This document shows positions 20,924 to 30,910 of a DNA stretch of 64,000 bases, in pieces. Under the pieces are notes generated by a model that was not told where the DNA came from, searched no databases, and saw only the letters and a list, made by a program, of their open reading frames with translations. The first letter of the stretch is position 1. Each line of letters starts with the position of its first letter. Source of the stretch: Zeimonas sediminis (GTDB taxonomy: Bacteria; Pseudomonadota; Gammaproteobacteria; Burkholderiales; Burkholderiaceae_E); NCBI RefSeq assembly GCF_023721795.1, contig NZ_JAMQYE010000001.1, forward strand, positions 992,001 through 1,056,000. Direction: 5' to 3'. The translations under genes were made by a program, and so were the position numbers.

Positions 20924-22678
20924 TCATTCTCCTGGGGTTGGATTGCCGGCGGCCGGCCGGACCGAGCCGGGCACGATCGTGCCGCCGAAATCCTTCAACA
21001 AGGTCTGGACGAACGGGTCGGCATCGATCGCCGCCTCGGCCTCGGCCTGCTTCTCGGCGCGCAGGCGGCTGGCCACCGCCGCGGCGGTCGGCCCCTGGAC
21101 CGCGCCGACCTCGACGCTGAGCCGCACCTCGGCTCCGAAGTGGGCCGCGAGGGCCTCGCGCGCCCGGTTGACGGTCGCCGGTTCGGCGAGCGGACGGATC
21201 GGCACCTTCAGCCTGAAATGCAGCCCTTCGTGGGCCACCAGCGCGCTCTGCTGCAGGAACTGGGCGGCCATGCCGCCGGCCCTCACCTGCGCGACCAGCG
21301 CCGGCCAGTCGCCGTCGAAGGCGGCGGCCGAGTCGGCGACCGCCGCCCGGGGCTGCGCGGCCCGGCCGGACACATCGCCCGCGCGTTCTCCCGGCGGCGC
21401 GCCGGCAGCGCGATCTGCCGGCGAAGCCGCCGGCCGCGCCGCGAACTCGGCACGCGCAGGCGGCGGCGCCTTCAGCGCCGCGCTGCGGGGCGTGGCCTGC
21501 GGCCTCGGAGACGCCGCGATCGCGGGTGCGGCTGCGGGGCCGGGTGCTGGCGCACCCGGCCTTGCGGCACGGCCCCCGGCCTCGGCCGGTCCTCCGGCCG
21601 CGTCGTCGGGCCGGAAGGCCAGCATCCGCAGCAGTGTCATCGTGAAGCCGGTGTGCGGGTCCGGGGCGAGAGGCAGGTCGCGCTGCGCGTGGATCGCGAT
21701 CTGGTAGTGGACCTGCACCTCCTCGGGCGGCAGCTTCTCGGCAAGGCGCTCGAGCAGCGGCGCCTCGTCTCCCGGCACCGCCACGCCGGCCTGCACCAGC
21801 GCGACCCGCTGCAGCAGCACGGCCAGCTCGGAGAGCGCCGTCTCGAACGGCGCGTTGGCCTCGAGCATCGCGTCGGCCTGGCCGACCAGCGCGGCACCGT
21901 CTCGCATCGCCAGCGCGTCGAGGATGCGCTCGAGCCAGGCGCGGTCGACGACGCCGAGCATCTCGCGCACCGCCGCCTCGGTGAGCACGCCCCCCGAGAA
22001 GGCGATCGCCTGGTCGAGCAGCGACAGCGCGTCGCGCATGCTGCCCGCAGCCGCCCTGCCGATCTGCGCCAGCGCGCCGGGCTCGCCGTCGATGCCCTCC
22101 GCCTGCAGGACCCGCTGCAGGTGCGCGGCCACGGTGGCCGGCGGCATGTTCTTCAGGCTGAACTGCAGGCATCGCGAGAGCACCGTGACCGGCACCTTCT
22201 GCGGGTCGGTGGTGGCCAGCACGAAGACCACGTGCGGCGGCGGCTCCTCCAGCGTCTTGAGCATCGCGTTGAACGCGTGGTTGCTCAGCATGTGGACTTC
22301 GTCGATCACGTAGACCTTGTAGCGGCCCACGGTCGGCGCGTAGACCGCGTTCTCGAGCAACTGGGTCATGTCCTCGACGCCGCGATTCGAGGCGGCGTCG
22401 AGCTCGATGCAATCGACGAAGCGCCCGGCGTCGATGCCGGTGCACGCCGAGCAGGTTCCGCAAGGCCTGGAGCCCACCCCGGTCTCGCAGTTCAGCGCCT
22501 TGGCGAGGATGCGCGCGATCGTGGTCTTGCCGACGCCGCGGGTGCCGGTGAACAGGTAGGCGTGGTGCAGGCGCCCGCTGTCGAGCGCGTGCGCGAGGGC
22601 CCGCACGACGTGCTCCTGCCCGACGAGCGAGCCGAAGTCTCGCGGGCGCCACTTGCGGGCAAGCGCCTGGTGGGTCAT
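20924..22678 (-). CDS. dnaX: DNA polymerase III subunit tau (gamma/tau)
   Basis: Clamp-loader ATPase that couples polymerase cores to the helicase. 584 residues. Seen: [12 protein letters not shown] start, Walker [10 protein letters not shown] near residues 45-53, the four-Cys zinc module ([16 protein letters not shown]), [22 protein letters not shown], and sensor SRCLQF. Residues from about 370 form an Ala/Pro-rich linker, followed by the tau-specific C-terminal domain. No A-rich slippery heptamer like that in E. coli is visible, so a frameshifted gamma form is not predicted. The ATG at 22678 is chosen from the family N-terminus. Confidence 0.97.
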   Translation of the reverse strand: MTHQALARKWRPRDFGSLVGQEHVVRALAHALDSGRLHHAYLFTGTRGVGKTTIARILAKALNCETGVGSRPCGTCSACTGIDAGRFVDCIELDAASNRGVEDMTQLLENAVYAPTVGRYKVYVIDEVHMLSNHAFNAMLKTLEEPPPHVVFVLATTDPQKVPVTVLSRCLQFSLKNMPPATVAAHLQRVLQAEGIDGEPGALAQIGRAAAGSMRDALSLLDQAIAFSGGVLTEAAVREMLGVVDRAWLERILDALAMRDGAALVGQADAMLEANAPFETALSELAVLLQRVALVQAGVAVPGDEAPLLERLAEKLPPEEVQVHYQIAIHAQRDLPLAPDPHTGFTMTLLRMLAFRPDDAAGGPAEAGGRAARPGAPAPGPAAAPAIAASPRPQATPRSAALKAPPPARAEFAARPAASPADRAAGAPPGERAGDVSGRAAQPRAAVADSAAAFDGDWPALVAQVRAGGMAAQFLQQSALVAHEGLHFRLKVPIRPLAEPATVNRAREALAAHFGAEVRLSVEVGAVQGPTAAAVASRLRAEKQAEAEAAIDADPFVQTLLKDFGGTIVPGSVRPAAGNPTPGE

Positions 22679-22731
22679 CGGCAGTCGGTGCTCTGGTGGC
22701 GCGTGGCGGAAAGCCGCATTGGAGAAATCGG

Positions 22732-22831
22732 GGGGCGAGCCGGAACCCCGGCACACGCGGGGAAAGGCTATGGCTGCTTCCTTCCGGACCTGACCAGGTT
22801 CACCCGTCCGCGCTGCGGGGAGGCCCGCCCG
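22732..22831 (-). ncRNA. ffs: 4.5S signal recognition particle RNA
   Basis: RNA component that binds Ffh and targets membrane proteins. The minus strand holds the nearly invariant SRP core GGTCAGGTCCGGAAGGAAGC at about 22776-22795. The flanks pair into one long hairpin: 5' GGGCGGGCC (from about 22830) with 3' GGCTCGCCC (to about 22733), and CCCCGC with GCGGGG-like segments inside. The length of about 100 nt fits the small bacterial form. Ends are estimated from pairing. It lies just upstream of dnaX, a common location. Confidence 0.95.
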
Positions 22832-22837
22832 GCCCGG

Positions 22838-22843
22838 ATTCTA
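22838..22843 (-). promoter_or_regulatory. Candidate ffs -10 element
   Basis: TAGAAT on the minus strand, one mismatch from TATAAT, ends six bases before the predicted 5' end of the 4.5S RNA. No clear -35 was identified. Confidence 0.45.
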
Positions 22844-22989
22844 TCAGCCGGAGCGGCGACGACCCCGACGCGCCTCCGGTCGCCCGCGCGAAACCCGGCG
22901 CCGACGGCGTTATCATCCGGTTTCCGACGACGCAGCCGGTGCGTGCAACCGATCTCGATGGGCGAGCGGGCGCGCCGGCGGGAGCCAGA

Positions 22990-23310
22990 ATGTCCATCCA
23001 GCACATCTCCGACGACAGCTTCGAGCAGGAAGTCCTGAAATCCGACCTGCCGGTCCTGGTCGACTACTGGGCCGAGTGGTGCGGCCCCTGCAAGATGATC
23101 GCGCCCATCCTCGACGAGGTCGCCCGCGACTACGGCGAGAAGGTCCGCGTGGTCAAGGTCAACGTGGACGAGAACCAGTCGGTGCCGGCCAAGTACGGCA
23201 TCCGCGGCATCCCGACGCTGATGCTGTTCCGCAACGGCGCGGTCGTCGACACCAAGGTCGGCGCGCTGTCCAAGTCGCAGCTCACGATGTTTCTGGACAG
23301 CCATCTCTGA
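22990..23310 (+). CDS. trxA: Thioredoxin
   Basis: Cytosolic dithiol-disulfide oxidoreductase of 106 residues. Seen: the active site [10 protein letters not shown] (WCGPC), the buried Asp in VLVDYWA, and the cis-Pro loop [11 protein letters not shown]. Start ATG at 22990 has GGGAG seven bases upstream. Upstream, TATCAT at 22911-22916 is a possible -10. The gene precedes rho, the classical trxA-rho order. Confidence 0.98.
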   Translation: MSIQHISDDSFEQEVLKSDLPVLVDYWAEWCGPCKMIAPILDEVARDYGEKVRVVKVNVDENQSVPAKYGIRGIPTLMLFRNGAVVDTKVGALSKSQLTMFLDSHL

Positions 23311-23323
23311 TTCGTTGTAAAGT
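23294..23323 (+). promoter_or_regulatory. Candidate rho promoter
   Basis: TGGACA (23294-23299), an 18-base spacer and TAAAGT (23318-23323) straddle the trxA stop. Transcription would start near 23330 and give a leader of about 255 bases. Long, autoregulated leaders are known for rho in enterobacteria. A GCCGCCGG-GCTT-CCGGCGGC hairpin at 23327-23346 lies right at the start of this leader. Confidence 0.4.
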
Positions 23324-23584
23324 CGCGCCGCCGGGCTTCCGGCGGCCGGCCTGACGCCTTTCCGGGCCGGAGCCGTCCAAGCCTCCGGCCTCGGCGGCAA
23401 ATTCATCGGCAGCGGCCCTGCTTTCCCGGCCAGCGCCCAGCCCGCCGGCCCCGGATCCTCGCGATCCGCCGAATTCCCGATCAGGCCATCCCCGGCGGTC
23501 GTCGCGCCGCCCAGCCAATCGTCCGACTTTCCTTCATCCGACGCACTTCCGTTCGTCCACGTCCCCAGCGGGGAGCCCGTCTAC
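23311..23584 (+). other. trxA-rho intergenic leader
   Basis: 274 bases without a supported gene. It contains the eight-base-pair hairpin at 23327-23346 and a C-rich, pyrimidine-biased stretch (about 23400-23570), the kind of unstructured C-rich RNA that Rho binds. This would allow rho autoregulation, but only as an inference. Confidence 0.4.
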
Positions 23585-24850
23585 ATGCATCTGTCCGAAC
23601 TGAAAGCTCAGCACGTCTCGCAGCTGATCGAACTGGCCGCGAGCCTCGACATCGAGAACGCCAATCGCCTGCGCAAGCAGGAGCTGATGTTCGCGATCCT
23701 CAAGCGGATGGCGAAGACCGGAGAGCAGATCTTCGGCGACGGCGTGCTCGAGGTGCTGCCCGACGGCTTCGGCTTCCTGCGTTCGCCCGAGACCTCCTAC
23801 CTGGCGAGCACCGACGACATCTACATCTCGCCCTCGCAGATCCGGCGGTTCAACCTGCACACCGGCGACTCGATCGAGGGCGAGGTGCGCACGCCGAAGG
23901 AAGGCGAGCGCTACTTCGCTCTGGTCAAGGTCGACAAGATCAACGGCGCGCCGCCCGAGGCGAGCAAGAACAAGATCCTGTTCGAGAACCTGACGCCGCT
24001 GCACCCGAACAAGCCGCTGGTGCTCGAGCGCGACATCAAGGCCGAGGAGAACATCACCGGCCGGATCATCGACATGATCGCGCCGATCGGCAAGGGCCAG
24101 CGCGGCCTGATCGTTGCGCCGCCGAAGGCCGGCAAGACGGTGCTGATGCAGCACATGGCGCACGCGATCACCGCCAACCACCCCGACGTGGTCCTGATCG
24201 TGCTGCTGATCGACGAGCGCCCCGAGGAGGTCACCGAGATGAGCCGCTCGGTGCGCGGCGAGGTCGTTGCCTCGACCTTCGACGAGCCGGCCACCCGCCA
24301 CGTGCAGGTCGCCGAGATGGTGATCGAAAAGGCCAAGCGCCTGGTCGAGCACAAGAAGGACGTGGTCATCCTGCTCGACTCGATCACCCGCCTGGCCCGC
24401 GCCTACAACACGGTGGTGCCGGCCTCGGGCAAGGTGCTGACCGGCGGCGTCGACGCCAACGCGCTGCAGCGGCCCAAGCGCTTCTTCGGCGCGGCGCGCA
24501 ACATCGAGGAAGGCGGCTCGCTGACCATCATCGCCACCGCCCTGATCGACACCGGCAGCCGGATGGACGAGGTGATCTACGAGGAGTTCAAGGGCACCGG
24601 CAACATGGAGCTGCACCTGAACCGCCGGATGATGGAGAAGCGCGTCTACCCCGCGATCGACATCAACCGCTCGGGCACCCGTCGCGAGGAGTTGCTGATC
24701 AAGCCCGACGTGCTGCAGAAGATCTGGATCCTGCGCAAGCTGCTGCACGACATGGACGAGCTCGAGGCGATGGAGTTCCTGCTCGACAAGGTCCGCCAGA
24801 CCAAGAGCAACCAGGAATTCTTCGAGATGATGCGCGGATCCTCTCGCTGA
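23585..24850 (+). CDS. rho: Transcription termination factor Rho
   Basis: Hexameric RNA-dependent ATPase that ends transcription. 421 residues, about the E. coli length. Seen: N-terminal [18 protein letters not shown], the cold-shock-like primary RNA site ([14 protein letters not shown]), Walker A APPKAGKT near 178-185, Walker [15 protein letters not shown], and the Q/R-loop regions ([25 protein letters not shown]). Start ATG at 23585 with GGGGAG upstream. Confidence 0.99.
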   Translation: MHLSELKAQHVSQLIELAASLDIENANRLRKQELMFAILKRMAKTGEQIFGDGVLEVLPDGFGFLRSPETSYLASTDDIYISPSQIRRFNLHTGDSIEGEVRTPKEGERYFALVKVDKINGAPPEASKNKILFENLTPLHPNKPLVLERDIKAEENITGRIIDMIAPIGKGQRGLIVAPPKAGKTVLMQHMAHAITANHPDVVLIVLLIDERPEEVTEMSRSVRGEVVASTFDEPATRHVQVAEMVIEKAKRLVEHKKDVVILLDSITRLARAYNTVVPASGKVLTGGVDANALQRPKRFFGAARNIEEGGSLTIIATALIDTGSRMDEVIYEEFKGTGNMELHLNRRMMEKRVYPAIDINRSGTRREELLIKPDVLQKIWILRKLLHDMDELEAMEFLLDKVRQTKSNQEFFEMMRGSSR

Positions 24851-24851
24851 C

Positions 24852-24881
24852 TTGCCAGAACGGTCCCGGATTTCCTATAAT
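24852..24881 (+). promoter_or_regulatory. Sigma-70 promoter of the L31 gene
   Basis: TTGCCA (24852-24857), an 18-base spacer and a perfect TATAAT (24876-24881) follow the rho stop directly. The start would be near 24888, about 100 bases before the L31 start codon. Confidence 0.7.
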
Positions 24882-24989
24882 TCAAGGCTTTGCTGAACGG
24901 ATTCGCTCGCTGAAAAGGGCGAAGCGGCCGGAAACCTCGTGCGGCGCGATCCCGACGCCGCGCGAGCCAGCCCAACAGAGGTACTCCCG

Positions 24990-25244
24990 ATGAAAGAAGG
25001 CATTCACCCCGACTACCGCGAAGTCGTGTTCCAGGACATGGCCAGCGACTTCCGCTTCATCACGCGCTCGACCGTGAACACCCGCGAGAAGATCACGATC
25101 GACGGCAAGGAATACCCGCTGTTCAAGCTCGACGTGAGCTCCGAGTCGCACCCGTTCTACACGGGCGCGCAGCAGCGCGTCAGCGAAGCCGGCCGGGTCG
25201 AGAAGTTCCGCCAGAAGTTCGCCCGCTCCGGCAAGGCGGGCTGA
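24990..25244 (+). CDS. rpmE2: Ribosomal protein bL31, zinc-independent type B
   Basis: 50S subunit protein of 84 residues. The sequence [19 protein letters not shown] and the ending with [12 protein letters not shown] are typical of type B L31. It contains no Cys, so it lacks the zinc-binding motif of the C+ paralogue and can replace it under zinc shortage in organisms that carry both. Start ATG at 24990 with GAGGTACTCCCG upstream; an in-frame earlier start lacks family similarity. It has its own promoter and terminator. Confidence 0.97.
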   Translation: MKEGIHPDYREVVFQDMASDFRFITRSTVNTREKITIDGKEYPLFKLDVSSESHPFYTGAQQRVSEAGRVEKFRQKFARSGKAG

Positions 25245-25307
25245 GCCCGGGGGAAAGCCGCTCCGGGCACCGCCCCGTGGCCGAGGCCCGGGCGGGTTTC
25301 CGGAAAC

Positions 25308-25337
25308 CGAAAAGGGCAGCTTCGGCTGCCTTTTTTC
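25308..25337 (+). terminator. Intrinsic terminator after the L31 gene
   Basis: A GGCAGC-TTCG-GCTGCC hairpin, extended by flanking A/T pairs and capped by a UUCG tetraloop, is followed by six T residues (25331-25336). This is a canonical Rho-independent terminator. Confidence 0.93.
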
Positions 25338-25370
25338 GTTGCGGCGGCCGGCGTTAACCTTCGCTCGAGC

Positions 25371-27146
25371 ATGCGTCCGTTCATCGTCACCGACATCGAG
25401 GCCGGCAAGCTGCCCCGCTGGGGGCTGCTGCTGCTGTGCGTGCTGTACGTGGCGCCCGGCTTCGTGGGCCGCGACCCGTGGCGCACCGACGACGCCGCAG
25501 GCTTCGGCATCGCGCTGACGATGGCGCGCGGCGGCGCCGCCGACTGGCTGATGCCGAACATCGCCGGCGACGCCATGCCCGGGCAGGGACCCCTGCCCTT
25601 CTGGATCGCCGGCGCCTTCGCGAAGCTTGGCGTGCCCTGGTCGGCCGACGCGCTGCTGACCGAACACCTGATGGTCAGGCTGGCGACCGCGCTGCTCCTG
25701 GCGGCCACCCTGTCGCTGGTCTGGTACGCGAGCTTCTCGCTGGCCCGCCGGCCGGGGGTCCAGCCCTCCGACCCGTTCGGCGCGTCGGCCGGCAGCATCG
25801 ATTTCGCCCGCGCGATCGCCGACTCGGTGCTGCTTGTGCTGATGGCCAGCTTCGGCCTGATCTTCCGGATGCACGAGACCACCGGCGACGTCGCGCAGCT
25901 GACCTGGGTGGCGGCCTTCCTTTTCGGCTGCGCGCTCGCGCTCGAGCGCCCCGGGCGGGGCGGCGCGATCGCCGGCGCCGCGATCGCGGCCACGCTGCTG
26001 ACCCGCGGCCTGCCGCTGGCGATCGCGCTGCTGGCGGCGCTGGTCGCGCTGCCGTTGCTGGTTCGCGAGTTCCGCCTGGTCGCTGCCCGGCTGCTTCGCA
26101 GCGCGTTGCCGGTCGCGCTGCTCGGCATGCTCGCCTGGCCGCTGGCGCTGCTCGCCGGCGACGACGCCGCCCGCGCGCACCTCGCGGCCTGGCTCGCCGC
26201 GCAGGCCCATGCCGCCTCCGGGCCCACGCTCGAGGGGATCGCCTACTTCGTCCAGACCACGCCCTGGTTCTACTGGCCTGCCTGGCCGGTGGCCACCTGG
26301 GCGATCTGGCGCTGGCGGGGCCGCTGGGCCGAGCCCGCAGTGGCCTTGCCGATACTGGCGGCTGCAGCCTTCAGCGCGCAGGCACTGATCGCCCCCAGCG
26401 GCGCCGAGGGCCGGCTGTTGCCCGCGGCCGCGCCGCTCGCCCTGCTGGCGGGTATGGGCCTGCCGACCCTGCGGCGCGGCATCGTGAGCCTGATCGACTG
26501 GTTCGCGGTCACCAGCTTCACGCTGTTCGGAATCGCGATCTGGGCATGGTGGATCGCGCTGATGACCGGCTTCCCGCCGCGCATGGCCTATCGTGCCTCG
26601 CGCCTGGCGCCCGGCTTCGAGCCGTCGTGGATCGTGATCGACATCGTGCTCGGCGGCCTGGCGACCGTCGCCTGGCTGGCGCTGGTGCGGTGGCGGATCT
26701 CGCGCCGGCCGCGGATGATCTGGCGCGCGATGGCGCTGTCCTGCGGCGGCCTGGTCCTCGCCTGGTTCCTGCTGATGACGCTGTGGCTGCCGGTGTTCAA
26801 CGAGCGCAACACCTATCGCGACGTGGCGATCGGCCTGGGCGCGGCGCTGGCCGCCGCGCCGCACGACTGCGTCGCGACGCGCAACCTGGGTTCGGCCCAG
26901 CGCGCGAGCTTCCTGTACTTCGCGGGCCCGAGGTTCGGCCCGACCGTCGGCGCGATGCCCGACGAGGGCGCCGCGGCGGCCGGCGACCGGGCTTCCTGCG
27001 GATGGCTGCTGGTGCAGGACACCGGCCCGATCGCCCAGACCCGGACGTCGCCGCTGGCCGGCGCCGAGCTCGCCTGGGAGGGCCAGCGGCGCGCCGAGCG
27101 CGGCGAGCGCTTCCGGCTCTACCGCCTGCGCTCGCCCGGGCGGTGA
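25371..27146 (+). CDS. Polytopic membrane glycosyltransferase, GT39/ArnT-like
   Basis: 591 residues with a dozen or so hydrophobic segments. Near the N-terminus RDPWRTDDAAGFGIAL resembles the first periplasmic-loop acidic motif of the ArnT/PMT fold, where Asp residues bind the lipid-linked sugar donor. A hydrophilic C-terminal segment (about residues 490-591) follows the last helix. It probably transfers a sugar from an undecaprenyl carrier to an envelope acceptor. Donor and acceptor are unknown. GTGA overlap with the next gene suggests coupling. No clear ribosome site precedes the ATG. Confidence 0.8.
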   Translation: MRPFIVTDIEAGKLPRWGLLLLCVLYVAPGFVGRDPWRTDDAAGFGIALTMARGGAADWLMPNIAGDAMPGQGPLPFWIAGAFAKLGVPWSADALLTEHLMVRLATALLLAATLSLVWYASFSLARRPGVQPSDPFGASAGSIDFARAIADSVLLVLMASFGLIFRMHETTGDVAQLTWVAAFLFGCALALERPGRGGAIAGAAIAATLLTRGLPLAIALLAALVALPLLVREFRLVAARLLRSALPVALLGMLAWPLALLAGDDAARAHLAAWLAAQAHAASGPTLEGIAYFVQTTPWFYWPAWPVATWAIWRWRGRWAEPAVALPILAAAAFSAQALIAPSGAEGRLLPAAAPLALLAGMGLPTLRRGIVSLIDWFAVTSFTLFGIAIWAWWIALMTGFPPRMAYRASRLAPGFEPSWIVIDIVLGGLATVAWLALVRWRISRRPRMIWRAMALSCGGLVLAWFLLMTLWLPVFNERNTYRDVAIGLGAALAAAPHDCVATRNLGSAQRASFLYFAGPRFGPTVGAMPDEGAAAAGDRASCGWLLVQDTGPIAQTRTSPLAGAELAWEGQRRAERGERFRLYRLRSPGR

Positions 27147-28606
27147 ACCGCGACATCCTGAAGCTCGCCTGGCCGGTCTTCGTCGGCCAGGTGGCGGTGA
27201 TGCTCAACGGCGTCATCGACACGATGATGGCCGGCCGGCTGTCGGCGGTCGACGTCGCCGCGGTCGGGCTCGGGGCCAGCATCTACATCTGCGTCTACGT
27301 CGGCCTGATGGGCGTGCTGCTCGCGCTGGCGCCGATCGCCGCCCAGCACTGGGGCGCGGGACGCCACGACCGGATCCGGGAAGCCGCCGGCCAGGCGATC
27401 TGGCTGGCCCTTGCGCTGGCCCTCCCGGGCTGCCTGGCCCTGGGCTGGACCGAGCCCTGGCTCGCGTTCGCGCAGGCGCCCGACGAGGTCGCCGCAGTCG
27501 CCCGCGGCTACCTGGTCGCGGTGGCGGCCGGGCTGCCGGCGGCGCTGCTGTTCCGGGTCTTCTACGCGCTGTCGAACGCGATCGCGCGGCCCGGCACGGT
27601 CATGGCGATCAACGTCGCGGCGGTCGCCGCGAAGCTGCCGCTCAACGCGCTTTTCATGCAGGGCTGGCAGACGGACGCTGGCACGACGATCGTGCCCGCG
27701 CTGGGCGGCGCCGGCGCCGGCGTGGCCACCGCGATCGTGCTGTGGCTGTCGCTGGCGCTCTCGATCGTCGCGCTGCGCGCGATGCCGGTCTACCGCGCGC
27801 TGCGCATCCGGTGGCCGATCCGCCCCGACACCGCGCAGCTGCGCGAGCTGCTGAGGTTCGGCCTGCCGATCGGCGGCGCCTACCTGGTGGAGGTCACTTC
27901 CTTCGCGTTCATGGCCCTGTTCCTGGCGCGCCTCGGCGCCACGGTGGCGGCCAGCCACCAGATCGCGGCCAACCTCGCCGCGCTCGCCTACATGGTGCCG
28001 CTCGCGCTCGCCAACGCCACGAGCACGATGGTCGCGCAATCGATCGGGGCCGGCCGCCCGGATCGGGCGCGCGACTACGGCCGCCGCGGCCTGCGCCTCG
28101 CGATCGCGATCGCCTGCGCGGTGTCGGCCGCGCTGTGGCTGGGCCGCGAGGGGATCGTGCGCGCCTACACGACCGATGCCGCGGTGATCGCCGCGGCCTT
28201 GCCGCTGGTCGCGCTGGTCGCGGCCTTCCACCTGTTCGACGCGATCCAGGCCACCGCCACCTTCGTGCTGCGCGCGCACCGGATCACCACGCTGCCGATG
28301 CTGGTCTACCTGGTCTGCCTGTGGGGCATCGGGCTCGGCGGCGGCTGGTGGCTCGCCTTCGTGGCCGGCGCCGGCGATTCGCCGCTGGCGCAGGCGGTCG
28401 CCGGTGCGAAAGGGTTCTGGATCGCGGCCGGGGCGAGCCTGCTCGCCGCGTCGGCGCTGCTGGCGGCGATCGTGGGCCGCGTCTGGAAGGAATGCGAGGC
28501 GCCCGCGCCAGGCGCCGCCCCGCCCCTTCAGACGGGCGGCGGCAGGCCGCTGGCCGCGGCGCCTTCGCCGGGCTCGCCGGACATCACGAGGAATCGGTCG
28601 CGGTAG
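27143..28606 (+). CDS. MATE-family multidrug/toxin exporter
   Basis: 487 residues with twelve predicted membrane helices in two similar halves. Seen: the N-terminal [26 protein letters not shown] and the second-half motif [24 protein letters not shown], both typical of NorM-like MATE proteins. It would expel cationic compounds in exchange for Na+ or H+. GTG start overlaps the glycosyltransferase stop (GTGA). The last 26 codons lie antisense to the orn 3' end (79-base overlap) and encode a Pro/Gly-rich tail not typical of the family. Confidence 0.93.
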   Translation: MNRDILKLAWPVFVGQVAVMLNGVIDTMMAGRLSAVDVAAVGLGASIYICVYVGLMGVLLALAPIAAQHWGAGRHDRIREAAGQAIWLALALALPGCLALGWTEPWLAFAQAPDEVAAVARGYLVAVAAGLPAALLFRVFYALSNAIARPGTVMAINVAAVAAKLPLNALFMQGWQTDAGTTIVPALGGAGAGVATAIVLWLSLALSIVALRAMPVYRALRIRWPIRPDTAQLRELLRFGLPIGGAYLVEVTSFAFMALFLARLGATVAASHQIAANLAALAYMVPLALANATSTMVAQSIGAGRPDRARDYGRRGLRLAIAIACAVSAALWLGREGIVRAYTTDAAVIAAALPLVALVAAFHLFDAIQATATFVLRAHRITTLPMLVYLVCLWGIGLGGGWWLAFVAGAGDSPLAQAVAGAKGFWIAAGASLLAASALLAAIVGRVWKECEAPAPGAAPPLQTGGGRPLAAAPSPGSPDITRNRSR

Positions 28607-29178
28607 TAGCGCAACTCGTCGATCGATTCGAGGATGTCGGCCAGCGCGGTGTGCGCGCCACGCTTGGCGAAGCCCTTCGCGAGCTCGGGGCGCCAGCGCC
28701 GGCACAGTTCCTTCAGCGTGCTGACGTCGAGGTTCCTGTAGTGGAACCAGCCCTCGAGCGCGGGCATGTAGCGGGCCATGAAACGCCGGTCCTGGCAGAC
28801 CGAATTGCCGCACATCGGCGACTTGCCGGGCGGCACCAGCGGGGCGAGGAAGGCGAGCATCGCCTGCTCGGCCTGGGCCTCGCTGCAACGCGAGGCGCGC
28901 ACCCGCTCGAGCAGGCCGGAACGGCCGTGCGTGGACTTGTTCCACTGGTCCATCGCGTCGAGCACCGTGTCGGGCTGCGCGATCGCGATCGCGTCGCTCT
29001 GCGCCACCGGGTTCAGCGCACTGTCGGTGACCACGATCGCGATCTCGATGATCCGGTCCACGCCGGGATTCAGGCCGGTCATCTCCATGTCGACCCAGAT
29101 CAGGCGGGTCTCGTCGGGCGCGGCGACGCGCGTCGCCGGGCCGGGATGCGCGTAAGTCTGCGGGGAGGGCTGTGACAT
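28528..29178 (-). CDS. orn: Oligoribonuclease
   Basis: 3'-5' exonuclease that degrades 2-5 nt RNAs, including pGpG from c-di-GMP turnover. 216 residues, with an N-terminal extension of about 25 residues before the DEDDh core. Seen: Asp and Glu in [12 protein letters not shown], Asp in [12 protein letters not shown], and His/Asp in [13 protein letters not shown]. Start ATG at 29178 with GGAG upstream. Divergent from the M48 peptidase gene with 79 bases between the starts. The C-terminal tail beyond VMSGEPGE overlaps the MATE gene. Confidence 0.97.
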   Translation of the reverse strand: MSQPSPQTYAHPGPATRVAAPDETRLIWVDMEMTGLNPGVDRIIEIAIVVTDSALNPVAQSDAIAIAQPDTVLDAMDQWNKSTHGRSGLLERVRASRCSEAQAEQAMLAFLAPLVPPGKSPMCGNSVCQDRRFMARYMPALEGWFHYRNLDVSTLKELCRRWRPELAKGFAKRGAHTALADILESIDELRYYRDRFLVMSGEPGEGAAASGLPPPV

Positions 29179-29257
29179 AATTTTCTCCGGCCGGCATTGT
29201 CCCACAGGCCTTCTTCCTGCCATCCGCCCCGACCCGCCCCCTCCAGCCCGCAGCGCC

Positions 29258-30538
29258 TTGACCGACTCCCCCGCACCCCTGCACCCGTTCACGATCCTGT
29301 TCGTCGCGGCGCTGCTGCTGTCGGTCGGCCTGCGCTTCTGGCTGGCCTCGCGGCAGGTCCGGCACGTCGCCCGCCACCGCGATGCGGTCCCGGCCGGCTT
29401 CGCCGACCGGATCGGCCTGGCCGCGCATCGCCGCGCGGCCGACTACACGATCGCGCGCGTGCGGCTGGGCATCGTCGAGACCGCGATCTCCGCCGCGCTG
29501 CTGATCGCTTTCACGCTGCTCGGCGGCCTGCAGTGGCTGATGCAGGCCGCGCTCGCGGTTGCGCCCGGCTCGCCGTTCGCGGCAGCCATCGTCTTCGTGG
29601 CACTGGTGGTGCTCGTCGGGGCGATCGTCGACCTTCCGATCGAGGCCTGGCGTCGCTTCAGGCTCGAGCAGCGATTCGGCTTCAACCGGATGACGCCGGG
29701 CCTGTTCGTCGCCGACACGCTGAAGGCGGCGCTGGTCGGCGCCGCGCTCGGCCTGCCGCTGCTCGCGCTGGTGCTGTGGCTGATGCGCGCGAGCGGCGAG
29801 CTCTGGTGGCTCTGGACCTGGCTCGCCTGGATGGCTTTCAACCTGGCGGTCATGGTGCTGTTCCCGACGGTGATCGCGCCGCTGTTCAACAAGTTCGAGC
29901 CGCTGCCCGAGGGCGAGGTGCGCGAGCGCGTGCAGGCGCTGCTCGCGCGCTGCGGCTTCCGCAGCCGCGGCCTGTTCGTGATGGACGGCAGCCGCCGCTC
30001 GGCGCACGGCAACGCCTACTTCACCGGCCTGGGCAAGGCCCGGCGGATCGTCTTCTTCGACACGCTGCTCGCGCGGCTCGACGCCGACGAGATCGAGGCG
30101 GTGCTCGCGCACGAGCTGGGCCACTTCAGGCTCAGGCACATCCCGAAGCGGATCGGGCTCACCTTCGCGATCAGCCTGGCCGGGCTGTGGCTGCTCGGGT
30201 GGCTGTCGCGACAGCCCTGGTTCTACCAGTCGCTGGGCCTGACCCCCGATCCGTCGATGGCCGACGCGGCAGCGCTCGTCCTGTTCTTCCTGGCGCTGCC
30301 GGTGTTCGCCTTCCCGCTGCAGCCCCTTCTCGCTCTGGCGTCGCGACGCCACGAGTTCCAGGCCGACGCGTTCGCGGCGGCCCAGACCGACCCGAAGCAC
30401 CTGGCCAGCGCGCTGGTCAAGCTCTACGAGGACAACGCGTCGACGCTGACTCCCGACCCGGTGTATTCGGCCTTCCACGACTCGCATCCGCCCGCCGTCC
30501 AGCGCATAGGACGGCTGTCGGCCGCGCACGCAACCTGA
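29258..30538 (+). CDS. M48 family (Ste24-like) membrane metalloprotease
   Basis: 426 residues. Seen: an N-terminal Peptidase_M48_N membrane domain (about residues 30-210), the zinc motif HELGH at 285-289 and the third ligand Glu366 in RHEFQADAF. The layout matches CAAX prenyl protease 1/Ste24, widespread in Burkholderiales although these bacteria lack protein prenylation; a role in membrane protein quality control is likely. TTG start; no ATG is available near the family N-terminus and no strong ribosome site is visible. It lies in the orn-M48-phhB-rsgA cluster. Confidence 0.93.
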   Translation: MTDSPAPLHPFTILFVAALLLSVGLRFWLASRQVRHVARHRDAVPAGFADRIGLAAHRRAADYTIARVRLGIVETAISAALLIAFTLLGGLQWLMQAALAVAPGSPFAAAIVFVALVVLVGAIVDLPIEAWRRFRLEQRFGFNRMTPGLFVADTLKAALVGAALGLPLLALVLWLMRASGELWWLWTWLAWMAFNLAVMVLFPTVIAPLFNKFEPLPEGEVRERVQALLARCGFRSRGLFVMDGSRRSAHGNAYFTGLGKARRIVFFDTLLARLDADEIEAVLAHELGHFRLRHIPKRIGLTFAISLAGLWLLGWLSRQPWFYQSLGLTPDPSMADAAALVLFFLALPVFAFPLQPLLALASRRHEFQADAFAAAQTDPKHLASALVKLYEDNASTLTPDPVYSAFHDSHPPAVQRIGRLSAAHAT

Positions 30539-30548
30539 AGCCGCAGCG

Positions 30549-30902
30549 ATGAAACCTGCCCTGACCCGCCAGCAACTCGTGTCGCGCAAGTCCCGCCCGA
30601 TGGAGGGCGAGCGCGCCTACACCGACAGCGAGATCGAAGTGCAGCTCTCCGAGCTCGCAGGCTGGTCGCACCGGGACGGCGCGATCGAGCGAAGCTACGC
30701 GTTCCGCGATTACCACGACACGATCGCCTTCGTGAACGCGCTGGCCTGGATGGTCCACGGCGAGGACCACCATCCCGACCTGCAGGTCGGCTACAACCGC
30801 TGCACGGTGCGCTGGAACACGCACTCGGTGGGCGGCATCTCCGAGAACGACTTCGTCTGCGCCGCGAAGTCCGACGCGGTCTTCACCCGAGCGCTCGGCT
30901 GA
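30549..30902 (+). CDS. phhB: Pterin-4a-carbinolamine dehydratase
   Basis: Regenerates the tetrahydropterin cofactor of phenylalanine hydroxylase. 117 residues. Seen: the motif HGEDHHPDLQVGYNRCTVRWNTHSVGG with the conserved His residues and Pro-Asp of the active site, and LAGW near the start of the domain. Ten bases after the M48 gene and eight bases before rsgA, so an operon is likely. Confidence 0.96.
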   Translation: MKPALTRQQLVSRKSRPMEGERAYTDSEIEVQLSELAGWSHRDGAIERSYAFRDYHDTIAFVNALAWMVHGEDHHPDLQVGYNRCTVRWNTHSVGGISENDFVCAAKSDAVFTRALG

Positions 30903-30910
30903 GCGGCGCG

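Noticed and set aside
27119-30589. A 1,156-codon open frame on the minus strand
   Set aside because: Antisense to or out of frame with the MATE, M48 and orn genes, which all have clear family motifs; the composition is Arg/Gln/Gly-rich without domains.
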